From an uncultured Candidatus Saccharibacteria bacterium (GTDB taxonomy: Bacteria; Patescibacteriota; Saccharimonadia; Saccharimonadales; Saccharimonadaceae): a DNA stretch of 64,000 nucleotides. The DNA lies in the NCBI GenBank assembly GCA_948614045.1, contig CAPFSK010000004.1, positions 5,304 through 69,303 of the forward strand, written 5' to 3'. Shown here piece after piece: positions 52,383 to 61,457 of this stretch (positions within the stretch are counted from its first letter, which is position 1; each line of letters starts with the position of its first letter). The notes under the pieces were generated by a model, which made no database searches, was not told where the DNA came from, and saw only the letters and a program-made list of their open reading frames with translations. The position numbers and the translations under genes are program-made.

Positions 52383-54092
52383 TTACATCGACGTGACGAT
52401 ACTGCGGACCTGCTTTTTTGTCAAAGCGGTACCGCTGGAAGTGATTTTGTATAGTACGCCGCCGTTGACCCAGGCCGCGTCGGAGTTGGCATTAGAGATA
52501 TAAATTGTGATTCCCTGCTCGTGGGTAGTGGCGTATTCTTCTCCCCAGGTTGGCTCGACGTAGTTGCGCAACAAAGCAGAACTATCCCAAGATGATTTTT
52601 CTTCAACAAGTTTGAAACTAGAATCATCTGGTCCGTTAAAGATCATGGTAATCTTGCCGTCTTCAGAGCTGATATCGCCTAACGAATAATCACGCGGAAT
52701 ATACGACGGGTAAGAAGCTTGAATACCAGTCTGCATGGCGGCGACGCGGACGGAAATGTCCGGAATATTAGCGCCGACGAAGCCGATAACGGCGATTACG
52801 CAGGCGGCTGCGCAAGTAAAGGCGATAGCGAAGCGCTTCGCACCGGTCTTTTTATGGGGCATGGTAGACTTTTTGTTGCGGTTGCTGGATGTGCGGTCCT
52901 CCATGGTTGCGACTGACGCAAGAGCACTCTCAATCGCATTCGCTTTGAGTTCACTGGAACTCGGGCGACGACGCATGGATGGGCTAGCCATTGGACGCAT
53001 ACTCGCTGGCCGCGCAGTACTATTACGTGCAGGCATAGTTTGGTTCATTTTGTTGGTAGCGCGAGCTTTGGTGCGGCTATTTGCGGCCATGACTTTGGCG
53101 GAAGATTTGGTGACTTTCGCAGCGGCACGAGTGACTTTTGGCGAGAGAGTAACTTGAGCGGCAGTTTTGCGCTCGTTTTCTTCTTTAACTTTGGTAGATT
53201 TCATGGCAATGCTGACGAACTTATCGATCGTGTCGCCGAGTTCGCGCATTTCGGGCATGTTGGTGTTTGATTTGATGTTTTCAGAGAAAGCTTGCAGAGA
53301 TGCAACCTGCTCGGAGACTTGGTCGGGATCGGTAGCTTCGCGGATTGAAGCGATAGCATTTGATGCGGCGAGTGCAATAGCTTCGACGGAATCACCGCCA
53401 GCTGTAGGCGTGGTCGGTTGCGTAAAAGCCTCGATGTTGAAGTTATCATCGGATTGCGGTTCGGCAATGTTTTCTTCTGCAGGGCTAGCCATGGCATAGC
53501 TGCCTGTACCGTCACCAAATTCTTTGATGCTCATACCGAGGCTAGTAGCAGCATAATCGGCGGCAATGCTAGCGGCAAGGGTGGCGGTGTCGATTTCTTC
53601 GGGCTCAGCGGGCGTTTCTGTTTGGCTAGTCATAGTCTTCTCTACGATCTCTTCTGGCTCACTTGCGACAATTTCGTCTGCTGCGGTAGAAATAGTTTCA
53701 ACGATATCATCGCTGCTATGACTATCTGTTTCGGCGATATTCTCTGTTTCATCTTCGACTGCTCGACCAAATTCGACGATGTTCGGCGTCATAGCAGCTG
53801 GAGCTTCGGGCGCTACGACCTCTTCGACTTCTGGAATGATTGTTTCGGTGGCTTGTTTATCGGCTTTGGCCTTTTCGAGATCTGCTGCATGCACGCGTAA
53901 GTTGACGAGACGCGAAGGAGCGACGTGGGGTGGAGTAGAGGATTGTTCGCGCATTGCGGCAGCGTGCGCTGCTTCATCGACGGCGAGATTGGACGGACGA
54001 CGGACATAACGACGATTGAGCGTCGTAGACGCTTGAGTCAGACGATGAGTCGCAGCACTCGATCGACCTGAATCAATCTGTATTTTACCCAT
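52383..54092 (-). CDS. Membrane protein with long disordered cytosolic region and DUF4367-like domain
   Basis: 569 residues. Residues 1-425 are low complexity (Ala/Glu/Thr/Ser, then Arg/Met-rich repeats such as RPASMRPMASPSMRRRPS). One membrane helix at about 430-455 leads to an exported domain of ~110 residues with PSYIPRDYSLGDI and GGVLYKITSSG, the pattern of DUF4367. AGGAG precedes the ATG. Function unknown; adjacent genes also encode envelope proteins. Confidence 0.6.
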   Translation of the reverse strand: MGKIQIDSGRSSAATHRLTQASTTLNRRYVRRPSNLAVDEAAHAAAMREQSSTPPHVAPSRLVNLRVHAADLEKAKADKQATETIIPEVEEVVAPEAPAAMTPNIVEFGRAVEDETENIAETDSHSSDDIVETISTAADEIVASEPEEIVEKTMTSQTETPAEPEEIDTATLAASIAADYAATSLGMSIKEFGDGTGSYAMASPAEENIAEPQSDDNFNIEAFTQPTTPTAGGDSVEAIALAASNAIASIREATDPDQVSEQVASLQAFSENIKSNTNMPEMRELGDTIDKFVSIAMKSTKVKEENERKTAAQVTLSPKVTRAAAKVTKSSAKVMAANSRTKARATNKMNQTMPARNSTARPASMRPMASPSMRRRPSSSELKANAIESALASVATMEDRTSSNRNKKSTMPHKKTGAKRFAIAFTCAAACVIAVIGFVGANIPDISVRVAAMQTGIQASYPSYIPRDYSLGDISSEDGKITMIFNGPDDSSFKLVEEKSSWDSSALLRNYVEPTWGEEYATTHEQGITIYISNANSDAAWVNGGVLYKITSSGTALTKKQVRSIVTSM

Positions 54093-54196
54093 TAATAACT
54101 CCTCATCACGTTTTTGCTTACATCTATTATAACGTTAAGTAGTATGAAAAAGCAAGAGCAAAATTTAACATAAATTTATGGTATAATAATGTAGAT

Positions 54197-55711
54197 ATGG
54201 ATTTTGAAGAACGTGAACGACAAAAACGCCAACATATGATAAAAGTAGTGATTGCGGAGGCTGGGATGGTGTTCGCAGTAGTGGCGATTGTAGCGGTGGC
54301 AATGCTGGCTTCGATGGGATTCTTTGTAAGCAGCGACGGTAGTATTGAACAGTCGGGATTGGCGCAGATTCATTCAATGCCGACAGGAGCGAGTGTGGAG
54401 CTGGACGGTTCGACGCTGTTTTCGCGGACGAATCTGAGCCGTACGATATCGGCCGGAGAGCATAATATTAAGATGACGCGGTCGGGTTATGACGCATGGG
54501 AGAATACGATTAAGGTGCGTTCGGGGGTGTTGTTGAGGCTGTATTATCCGCGACTGTTTTTGGAAAATCGAGTAGCAGAAAAAACCTTGAGTTTGGATAA
54601 AGATTTAGAGTTTTACTTGCCGTCAGGAGATCGGACGAGCATTATTTATGCAAAGAAAGCGAGTACGGAGTGGCAGCTAGTGAATATTGAGGGGGACGAG
54701 ACGAAGGTAACGAAGCTAGATCTCGCGACGGTTTTGCCAGGAGTTAAGGATGGGAGTTTTGTTGGTAAATTGGAAGAAATGCGCTGGAGTGGAAATAGTG
54801 ACTATTTATTACTAAAGGCGAGCTATGATGGAAAAGCGGAATGGATTCTATTGAATCTAAAAGACGTGAAGCGTAGTTTGAATTTAACTCAGACTTTTGG
54901 GCTAAATTTTGCACAGGTTGAGATGATTGATGATTCAGCGAACCGACTATTTGTATTGGAAAATCGCCATATTCGACGAATTAATACCTCAGATGGAACG
55001 ATCTCGCAGGTGTTGCTTAGCGATATTGAGAGTTTTGCAAGTGAGGGGCCGAATTTAATCTACGCACAAAAGATAGTAAAAGATAGTAAAACGGAACAGA
55101 AAATCGGGACTTATCGTGATGGTGAGCGTAGTGGTGTGGCAGTAGCGGAGGTAAAACCGGAGGCGACGGTTAAGGTAGCTTTGGCGAAATATTACGATGA
55201 AGATTATTTGGCGTATTTTGTGGATGATAAATTGACTGTATATTATGGTGCGGTGCCGAATTATCACGAAAATGTTGATGATAATGTTGAATTGGCAAAC
55301 TTGCAAGTTTTGTTGCTGGACGAGAGCTTTGCAGCGGCGCCACAGACTTTTGCGGTGAGTCCGGAACGTGATTACCTAGTGGCAACGCGAGACAAGCATT
55401 ATATGGTAGTAAGCTTGGATGCGGGTGATATTTTTGAATATGATGTTGAATCATCGAACATGCATTGGTTGGATTCGAGCATGATGTCGGCGGTAGTTGA
55501 TGGTACTCTAAAGGTTTGGGACTATGATTTTACGAATCGGCGTGCGTTGGTAACGAGTCGAAAAAGTGAAGATTTAGCGGCGGTGACAACTGTGTCGGAA
55601 GCACAGGTTCTAGATTATCCGGCGGTAATTACGAGTAATAATAAATGGTTGTACTATCTGGTGAAGTCGAGTGATAAGATTATATTGATGCGCGAAAAGA
55701 TTCGCGATTAG
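54197..55711 (+). CDS. PEGA-domain membrane protein
   Basis: 504 residues. Charged start, one membrane helix (about 16-40), PEGA-like domain (SMPTGASVELDGSTLFSRT, then GEHNIKMTRSGYDAWE) and a long beta-rich region that may form a propeller. TATAAT at 54182-54187 is nine nt before the ATG (leaderless). Role in the envelope inferred. Confidence 0.72.
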   Translation: MDFEERERQKRQHMIKVVIAEAGMVFAVVAIVAVAMLASMGFFVSSDGSIEQSGLAQIHSMPTGASVELDGSTLFSRTNLSRTISAGEHNIKMTRSGYDAWENTIKVRSGVLLRLYYPRLFLENRVAEKTLSLDKDLEFYLPSGDRTSIIYAKKASTEWQLVNIEGDETKVTKLDLATVLPGVKDGSFVGKLEEMRWSGNSDYLLLKASYDGKAEWILLNLKDVKRSLNLTQTFGLNFAQVEMIDDSANRLFVLENRHIRRINTSDGTISQVLLSDIESFASEGPNLIYAQKIVKDSKTEQKIGTYRDGERSGVAVAEVKPEATVKVALAKYYDEDYLAYFVDDKLTVYYGAVPNYHENVDDNVELANLQVLLLDESFAAAPQTFAVSPERDYLVATRDKHYMVVSLDAGDIFEYDVESSNMHWLDSSMMSAVVDGTLKVWDYDFTNRRALVTSRKSEDLAAVTTVSEAQVLDYPAVITSNNKWLYYLVKSSDKIILMREKIRD

Positions 55712-55715
55712 GGTT

Positions 55716-57098
55716 TTAGCTACCGAAGATTCCCTGCCAGATGTTTTCAAAGAAGGATGGTTCATTGGCGGGCATGGCGTTGTCGCTGGATGGGTTCTCT
55801 TCGCTTGGAGCGGCAGTCTCGGCATCGGTATATGATGGGCTGATTTGTTCAGCGGAAATCAGAAGGCGGTAGCGTGAAGTGCCAAGTGGTGTACAAGTGA
55901 TTAATGTAAGCATAGGTTTATCGGTTTCATAGACGAGAGCAGCAACATTACTAGGTTCGACGGTCTCGCGGCCGACCATTTGATAAGTGTAGCGTACGGA
56001 GTTATAGTTGACGTAAATTAAGTCACCATCTTCAAGACGTTCAAGGCCGGAAAAAATGAATTTATACGGATTGCTGCTGTAGATGTCGCCGGCGGAGTGG
56101 CCAGTGATAACGAGGTTGCCGATTTGTCCAGGCAGGGCGTTAGCTCCCGGAATTGAGAATTGTGCGACGCCTTCATTCATAGCGGCATCGACGTCGCTCG
56201 TACTGATGCCGAAGGCGACCGGTACGTCGACATTGAGCTTGGGGATGATAAGTCGCGGTTCGGGGGAGACAGCTTGGGTGACAGTTGGGTCGACTGGCTC
56301 GAGACTGGTTGCGACTGAACCGCTATCTGGAGAAACATAGGCCATGATTGGCGCAAAGATTAGACGATTGTACTGAAGGAATAAGCCGACAAGAATAACA
56401 AAAGCGATAATTCCGACAGGTATGAATTTGCGGAGGTTGCGGTCGCGCTGGACTTTGCCGGTCGCGATGCGCTCGTTTTTCATTTTTTCGGTTGCAAGGT
56501 AGGATTCGGCGGCTTTGGCGTAATAGTCGCTGTAGTAATTTTTGTAATAATCTTGCCAGGCGGAGTGATACTTTTGCCACTCTTCGTTAATGTAGGTTTG
56601 ATTAACCGGAGTGTCTTTGAGCGCACCCGGATCCTCTGACGAGTATTCATCTGTAGGGGTTTCGGGGTAGATATTGTCGTATTGCGCTGGCTCGGAGACT
56701 GGTTGTTCATATGTCTGAGTTTGAGTATCGTATGATTGGTAATTTGAGGTATATGTCGTTTGAGCAGGCTGTGTATACGAGTTGGTCGATGCGGTTTCCG
56801 GTTGGCTATAGATTGGTGTGCGGTCGTAGGATGCGGCTTGGTCATAGGTATTCTGTGACCAATTGGGTTGAGTTTGTTGATATTCGGGCGTAGTGACTGA
56901 CGTATAAGCATTATCGCTGGATGAGGCTTGTGGTGAAGTGTCCTGATTATTCATGAGGGCGTCGCGAGCGCTGGCGGGGAGATTTTTGAGGTTTTCGACG
57001 GTTGACGAATAAGCCGCAAGTACTTTCTTGCGGGCGATTTCGGCAGCGGATTCGCGCTGACGATCGGAAGAAGATGGCCCACCATGATCAAAATCCAT
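55716..57098 (-). CDS. Sortase with long cytosolic N-terminus
   Basis: 460 residues from ATG 57096-57098. About 220 residues of Tyr/Gln/Thr-rich disorder, one membrane helix (about 225-250), then the sortase domain with catalytic His in TGHSAGD near 330, Cys in TLITCTPLG near 402 and Arg in SRYRLLIS. The HSAG and C-terminal signatures resemble class D/E. It would anchor the LPTTG and IPKTG proteins at 508-1422 and 19832-20620. Minus-strand TATAAT (57108-57113) is nine nt before the ATG. Confidence 0.88.
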   Translation of the reverse strand: MDFDHGGPSSSDRQRESAAEIARKKVLAAYSSTVENLKNLPASARDALMNNQDTSPQASSSDNAYTSVTTPEYQQTQPNWSQNTYDQAASYDRTPIYSQPETASTNSYTQPAQTTYTSNYQSYDTQTQTYEQPVSEPAQYDNIYPETPTDEYSSEDPGALKDTPVNQTYINEEWQKYHSAWQDYYKNYYSDYYAKAAESYLATEKMKNERIATGKVQRDRNLRKFIPVGIIAFVILVGLFLQYNRLIFAPIMAYVSPDSGSVATSLEPVDPTVTQAVSPEPRLIIPKLNVDVPVAFGISTSDVDAAMNEGVAQFSIPGANALPGQIGNLVITGHSAGDIYSSNPYKFIFSGLERLEDGDLIYVNYNSVRYTYQMVGRETVEPSNVAALVYETDKPMLTLITCTPLGTSRYRLLISAEQISPSYTDAETAAPSEENPSSDNAMPANEPSFFENIWQGIFGS

Positions 57099-57175
57099 AT
57101 AGTGTATATTATAACACAGGTCTGCTGGTAGCGAAATAATTGCGTTGGGGCTAGAATGTGCTATAATGATGGTAT

Positions 57176-57262
57176 GGGCGAGTGGCGGAATTGGTAGACG
57201 CGCTAGACTCAAAATCTTGTTCGAGCAATCGAGTATGGGTTCAAGTCCCATCTCGCCCACCA
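57176..57262 (+). tRNA. tRNA-Leu (CAA)
   Basis: Class II tRNA with long variable arm. Acceptor GGGCGAG / CTCGCCC, anticodon loop CTCAAAA (anticodon CAA), T arm ATGGG-TTCAAGT-CCCAT, encoded ACCA end. TATAAT at 57162-57167 preceded by TGTGC. Confidence 0.93.
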
Positions 57263-57365
57263 TTCAAGTTAAAATGGGCTATTTTGGCAGTTCTCTCTGC
57301 GCTTGCTGGTCTAGAGACCCGCCTCGCTTGATAGAAGCCAAACTAGCTCCATTTTAATCTTGAAT
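57262..57365 (+). terminator. Long imperfect hairpin after tRNA-Leu
   Basis: Left arm 57262-57287 (ATTCAAG-TTAAAATGG-GCTA) pairs with 57338-57365 with single-nt bulges. The arms share TAAAATGG...GCWATTTYGG with the hairpin after rplU. No T run, so simple termination is doubtful. Confidence 0.55.
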
Positions 57366-57540
57366 GGTTTTTGTTAGAATAGTGAAGTGGATGATACTAA
57401 TCCATGGGATCCATCGGTGGTAAATGAGGTCATGCTCCAATCGCTTGAGGCTCTCAGATAAAATAGATCGTGAAGTCGCCCTCCCAGATTGCAAGGAACA
57501 ATGACGGAGGCTAGGATATCAGTTTTAGCTAAGGCGGAAA
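57366..57540 (+). other. Intergenic stretch without recognised feature
   Basis: Between the tRNA-Leu hairpin and cassette D. ATCCATGG-GATCCATC near 57400 is a short imperfect repeat; I see no gene, promoter or known RNA. Confidence 0.3.
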
Positions 57541-57843
57541 TTGATAAGAGTAGACTTCTTTGCTAGCGGGGTTTGTGTGTTTGGTATCGGCGTTCTCCTA
57601 GCTTTTGTCCGTAGCGGGTACGTCGATGTTAATGATGGTAAGGTATACAACGTCGGCAACAGCGGATACGGTCGGTCACGTACGGCTAGCTCGTCTACCA
57701 ACGCCTACTACCTGAACTTCAATCCTACGGACGTCAACCCGTCAAACAACAACCATCGTTGGTACGGTTTTCCCCTCCGCTGTACTTGCCGGTTTCGGTG
57801 CCGATCTGAGAAAATATATAACCCCGCTAAACAGCGGGGTTAA
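57541..57843 (+). pseudogene. Variable-domain cassette D (FISUMP/C-type-lectin-like)
   Basis: Open frame from TTG 57541. Homology to the other cassettes starts at LAFVRSGYVDVNDG and continues through GYGRSRTASSSTNAYYL to FPLRC, then stops. It holds eight AAC codons, most at positions that vary in cassettes A-C, including three in a row, which is how template repeats of diversity-generating retroelements look. No start signal. It ends in the terminator of the convergent gene. Confidence 0.6.
57821..57840 (-). terminator. Terminator of the 57867-60410 gene
   Basis: ACCCCGCT-AAAC-AGCGGGGT; on the minus strand followed by TATATATTTTC. Confidence 0.8.
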
Positions 57844-57866
57844 TATGCCAGCAATACTATGATACC

Positions 57867-60410
57867 TTAGTATCTTGGTGCGAGTTCGCGACTATAGGCC
57901 TCATTATAACTTGAGCCGTAGCGGGAGGCCTGGGCGTAGGCCCAAAGGTAGCTGTCGGCGCGTAGGTTGAAAATCTCGGCAGGAGCTTGTTTTGAGCTGC
58001 TGGTGCCGAATGTGCCGGTGCGGATAGTAGTTGGAATAAGTGGGTCGGAGCCGTAGCTGCGACGTAAGTTTAGGTTGCGCGCGATAACAGGACCATTAAA
58101 GGCGAGCTGCTGAGTACATTGGTTGCCACTGAAGCCCGCACCATCACTACTGGTACCTTGATTGGCGTCGCTGCCGGCGGTGTAGTCGGAACACGTATTG
58201 ATGGTGCCTTTGGTGCTGTCGGTACTCGTAACGATAAGCCAAGCATCAATGCGCGTAACTCCTCCGGAGATATTAACGTTTCCGTTATTAACGAAGATGA
58301 TTGCTTGCGGAACGTTGTGGGTAGTATAAGGCGCGGTATCGTTGATCTTGATGTCTTGAGTGATATTCAGATCACCATTGACGGTTAATACGGTATTACC
58401 ATTCACCCCACTATATAAGGCTGAAACGTCGGAGATTTTGTTGATATTTGGGTTGTTTTCGACGTCACGCAGATAGGCGTAGAGGCGAGTCATGAAAGTT
58501 GAATTGGTCGTAATTCCGGAAGCGCCAAGGGGATTGCAGTTGACGTTGGCGATTGTGAGCGGTGAGTTACTACCAACAGGGTTGTCATTGCAAATTTTCA
58601 AATCAGATGAACCGTTACTTAAGGTCGATCCAGACGCCATAGTTCGGGAAGAGTTTAGTTCTCTATTTGCGATAGTTAAGTATTCAGACCAGGAGCCATA
58701 TAGTGTACGGTCGTTATTGGCGGCTTCACCGAAATTGACAGTATTGTGGCGGCTGGCGAGTGAGGTGATAATATTTCCTACTGTCATGACGCTACCATTC
58801 CAGGCGGCGGTGCTGGGTTTTTTGGCGATTGTGCGACAGGCGGCGCCGAAATTATACCAATAATCTTTTGGACTGTCGTGATGCCAGCCATTGTCGCTGG
58901 AGTTATTGCTACCTTCAATCCCATACCAGTATTCAAGGCTATATCCAAAAGAATTGCAATATTTGTGTCCAACATAATCAGGGACTTTGACGCTGGCGTC
59001 TTTGCTATAGCTATGGCTATGGCTGGTGCTGGAAGATGTATCCCAGCTTCCCGATTCGTGGTCAACGCATGCAACTAAAGTCGTACCAAAGCGTGCACGG
59101 TACATAGCGCATGGGTCGGATTTGCTATTGGAATCTATAGCGTAATTGCCAGCACTATAGCCCGCTGCCTGGTTGACTTGAAGCTTAATGGATTTCCAGC
59201 CGCTAAGACGTCGAGTTTCTTGGCTTTCGGCATGGATGCCGTCCCACCACAGCTTAGTATCTTCGCCAGCGAACATGATTTTGCTGTTGGCGTCACCCCC
59301 GGGATTTTTAGGGTCGCCTTCTGGCGATTTGGGTCGAGTAACTTCTACGCAAACTTTAGAGGAGCCTCGGTCGCTATAGGTAGCAGTATAATCATAGTGC
59401 CCCTTAACGCAACTACAACCAAATAAACCGCACACTCTTTGGTCGCAGACCCATTTACCAGTTAAACTGGCATTTTTCCTATTGTAATCTACTTTGCTGC
59501 ATTTCGTTTTAGTTTCGCCTGGCTCTAGATTAATGGTGATAGATTTTTTTGCGGAGTCAGGGGTAGTAGTATGATCGCTGTCTGGGCGTAATGCTCCCCA
59601 GCTAGTACGGTCGACGTTGTAACTGTCTGTGACCGCCCAGTTAGTGGTAACGGCTCCACCGCTAGTTGTGTCTTCTGGGTTCATAGTAAAGCTACCGTGC
59701 TCGTAGCCTATGGTGTGGCTGAACTCAACCGTAACGGCAGATTTATCGGTACTGAATTTGACCGTAGCCTCTCCATCTTTTTTAGTAGTGACAGTTTTTC
59801 CGCCGGAAATATCAGGGTCGTTTATTTTAATGGTTGAAGTGGAATAGAAGCTCGTGGAACCAGTTAGGTCATCGGGGGTAATGTCTGTATCGCCGGTAGA
59901 GCAAAACCAACTAACGTTATTCCAGTTAACTCCGGCTGGAACGTCACCCCGCGCTTCAGCAATGTTGTAAGCTTTTTTGACTGTGTCGAGAGGGGCGGCA
60001 TTGGAATTGTAAGTGTGCCATCCACCTGCGCCGACTGGCGCCCAAGTGCTGTTCGGAGCCATACCGACTAGGCTACTGTTGCTCCCTTTGTAAAACCACG
60101 AGGAGCGCCAATAACCTCCGACGTCTTTACATTCAGCGGAAATAGTGCCGCCTTGAAAATTATAGCCACTACCGCTCATGCCGGAAATGACAATATCGCC
60201 ATCTTGTCCGGCAGGCCATTGATGATAAGTCCAGCCGCCGCCATGGCAGCTTCCGACAGTTTGAGTGCTGCAGTTAGTCGGGTTGCTGGCTGAGTTCCCT
60301 CCATCGTTACCGGCGTCGCCAATAGCAAAAAGGGTTGATGATGTGATTAAACTAGTTATTACCATGATAGCTAATGTGCCGAAGGTAATAATCATAGTTT
60401 TTTTATTCAT
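57867..60410 (-). CDS. Large secreted Gly/Ser/Asn-rich protein
   Basis: 847 residues. Signal peptide (MNKKTMIITFGTLAIMVITS, cleavage near LFA-IG). The mature part is rich in Gly, Ser, Asn, Trp and has many paired Cys (VCGLFGCSCVKG), suggesting disulfides outside the cell. The C-terminal third contains a right-handed beta-like stretch (TVLTVNGDLNITQDIKIND, NVNISGGVTRIDAWLIV). It ends without an anchor motif. Typical of CPR surface or pilus-associated proteins; no family assigned. It overlaps the preceding gene by eight nt. Confidence 0.7.
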   Translation of the reverse strand: MNKKTMIITFGTLAIMVITSLITSSTLFAIGDAGNDGGNSASNPTNCSTQTVGSCHGGGWTYHQWPAGQDGDIVISGMSGSGYNFQGGTISAECKDVGGYWRSSWFYKGSNSSLVGMAPNSTWAPVGAGGWHTYNSNAAPLDTVKKAYNIAEARGDVPAGVNWNNVSWFCSTGDTDITPDDLTGSTSFYSTSTIKINDPDISGGKTVTTKKDGEATVKFSTDKSAVTVEFSHTIGYEHGSFTMNPEDTTSGGAVTTNWAVTDSYNVDRTSWGALRPDSDHTTTPDSAKKSITINLEPGETKTKCSKVDYNRKNASLTGKWVCDQRVCGLFGCSCVKGHYDYTATYSDRGSSKVCVEVTRPKSPEGDPKNPGGDANSKIMFAGEDTKLWWDGIHAESQETRRLSGWKSIKLQVNQAAGYSAGNYAIDSNSKSDPCAMYRARFGTTLVACVDHESGSWDTSSSTSHSHSYSKDASVKVPDYVGHKYCNSFGYSLEYWYGIEGSNNSSDNGWHHDSPKDYWYNFGAACRTIAKKPSTAAWNGSVMTVGNIITSLASRHNTVNFGEAANNDRTLYGSWSEYLTIANRELNSSRTMASGSTLSNGSSDLKICNDNPVGSNSPLTIANVNCNPLGASGITTNSTFMTRLYAYLRDVENNPNINKISDVSALYSGVNGNTVLTVNGDLNITQDIKINDTAPYTTHNVPQAIIFVNNGNVNISGGVTRIDAWLIVTSTDSTKGTINTCSDYTAGSDANQGTSSDGAGFSGNQCTQQLAFNGPVIARNLNLRRSYGSDPLIPTTIRTGTFGTSSSKQAPAEIFNLRADSYLWAYAQASRYGSSYNEAYSRELAPRY

Positions 60411-61215
60411 CTTGTCCTCCTTCAGGATATTCTAAGCGTATTTTTTCATCAATAAGTTGCTCTTGGAGTTCGTTGTAGTATTCGTAGAGTGTTTGATCGT
60501 CTTTTTCGTGGGCTGCCAGCGCCATAATGTTGGCGCAACTAATGCGAGTTACTAAATCGAGACTCGTGTCTTCGCATACGGATTGGCCGATTTCTAGGAT
60601 GTCTGAGTACTCGCCATTTTCGAGTAAGTAGCGCATTTGTGAGACTCGTATGACATTAGCTTCGGTGGTGTTTTGTGCGGAATTGGCAGCTTGCTGAAAA
60701 ACTTCCGCGGCAGCTGCTTTGTCGGATTCATTACTTTCACCTGTGTTTTGGGCGTCTTTTGTCGCGGCTTCGTAGACTTCTTGACCGATATTGACATTAC
60801 GTTCTGTTTGTTCAGACTCAGACATTTCTTCGTACGGTTTTTCATCGACGGTTGGAGCGCTTTCATTGACGCTTACAATAATCCACCAAATGAGTCCGAT
60901 TACAAGTGCTACCCCCACAAGTCCACAAGAAAAGATCAGTAACCACCTGATCCTGGTAGAATGAGCTTGCTTTTTTGTGAGGGTCTCCTGATTTTGCTCG
61001 GCAAAATAATCTTTGGGACGAGCGGTTTGCGTGCCGATAGCGGCGGAATGAAATGCAATATTGGAAGAGGGGCCAGTAGCCTGCGCAGGGTTTGTGGTTT
61101 GTTCCGTAGCAGTCTGACCGGGCGAAACAGGTTCGGTTTTTTCGACTTTAGTCGAATTCGGGTACTGTAAACCCGAATTCTGTTGGGGGTTTAACTGGTT
61201 TGATGTTTCGCTCAT
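60403..61215 (-). CDS. Single-pass membrane protein, operon partner of the secreted protein
   Basis: 270 residues. A Gln/Thr/Pro-rich cytosolic part (1-85), one membrane helix (about 90-113) and an exported helical part with TPR-like pattern (YEAATKDAQN..., SQMRYLLENGEYSDILEIGQ). Minus-strand TAATAT (61222-61227), preceded by TGC, is six nt before the ATG. Overlap with the downstream gene indicates coupled translation; it may help assemble or retain the secreted protein. Confidence 0.65.
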   Translation of the reverse strand: MSETSNQLNPQQNSGLQYPNSTKVEKTEPVSPGQTATEQTTNPAQATGPSSNIAFHSAAIGTQTARPKDYFAEQNQETLTKKQAHSTRIRWLLIFSCGLVGVALVIGLIWWIIVSVNESAPTVDEKPYEEMSESEQTERNVNIGQEVYEAATKDAQNTGESNESDKAAAAEVFQQAANSAQNTTEANVIRVSQMRYLLENGEYSDILEIGQSVCEDTSLDLVTRISCANIMALAAHEKDDQTLYEYYNELQEQLIDEKIRLEYPEGGQDE

Positions 61216-61247
61216 ACTTATATATTAGCATAAGTTGGTAGGTTTTG

Positions 61248-61457
61248 TTAAGGCTCGTCATTCGGAATAATATCAATCTTGTGGTTAATATTAGTCTTTT
61301 GGGCGGCTAGATTTTCGTTCTGAGTGATGATTTCCTTATGCCCGACGATGGCAGCATATGGTGCGAATTGAGCGGCGCGATTATTAATATCCATTGACGG
61401 GTGTTTCTTAGAGATGTGGCGTGGAAGATTAATAATATCAGAATAGTCATGAGTCAT
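61248..61457 (-). CDS. YolD-like protein
   Basis: 69 residues with the YolD pattern DIINLPRHISKKHPSMDINNRAAQFAPYAAIVGH. YolD-like proteins accompany Y-family polymerases (YqjW, UvrX) in Firmicutes and mobile elements. The ATG overlaps the polymerase stop by four nt. It is shorter than usual (about 110), so the C-terminus may be trimmed. Confidence 0.75.
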   Translation of the reverse strand: MTHDYSDIINLPRHISKKHPSMDINNRAAQFAPYAAIVGHKEIITQNENLAAQKTNINHKIDIIPNDEP

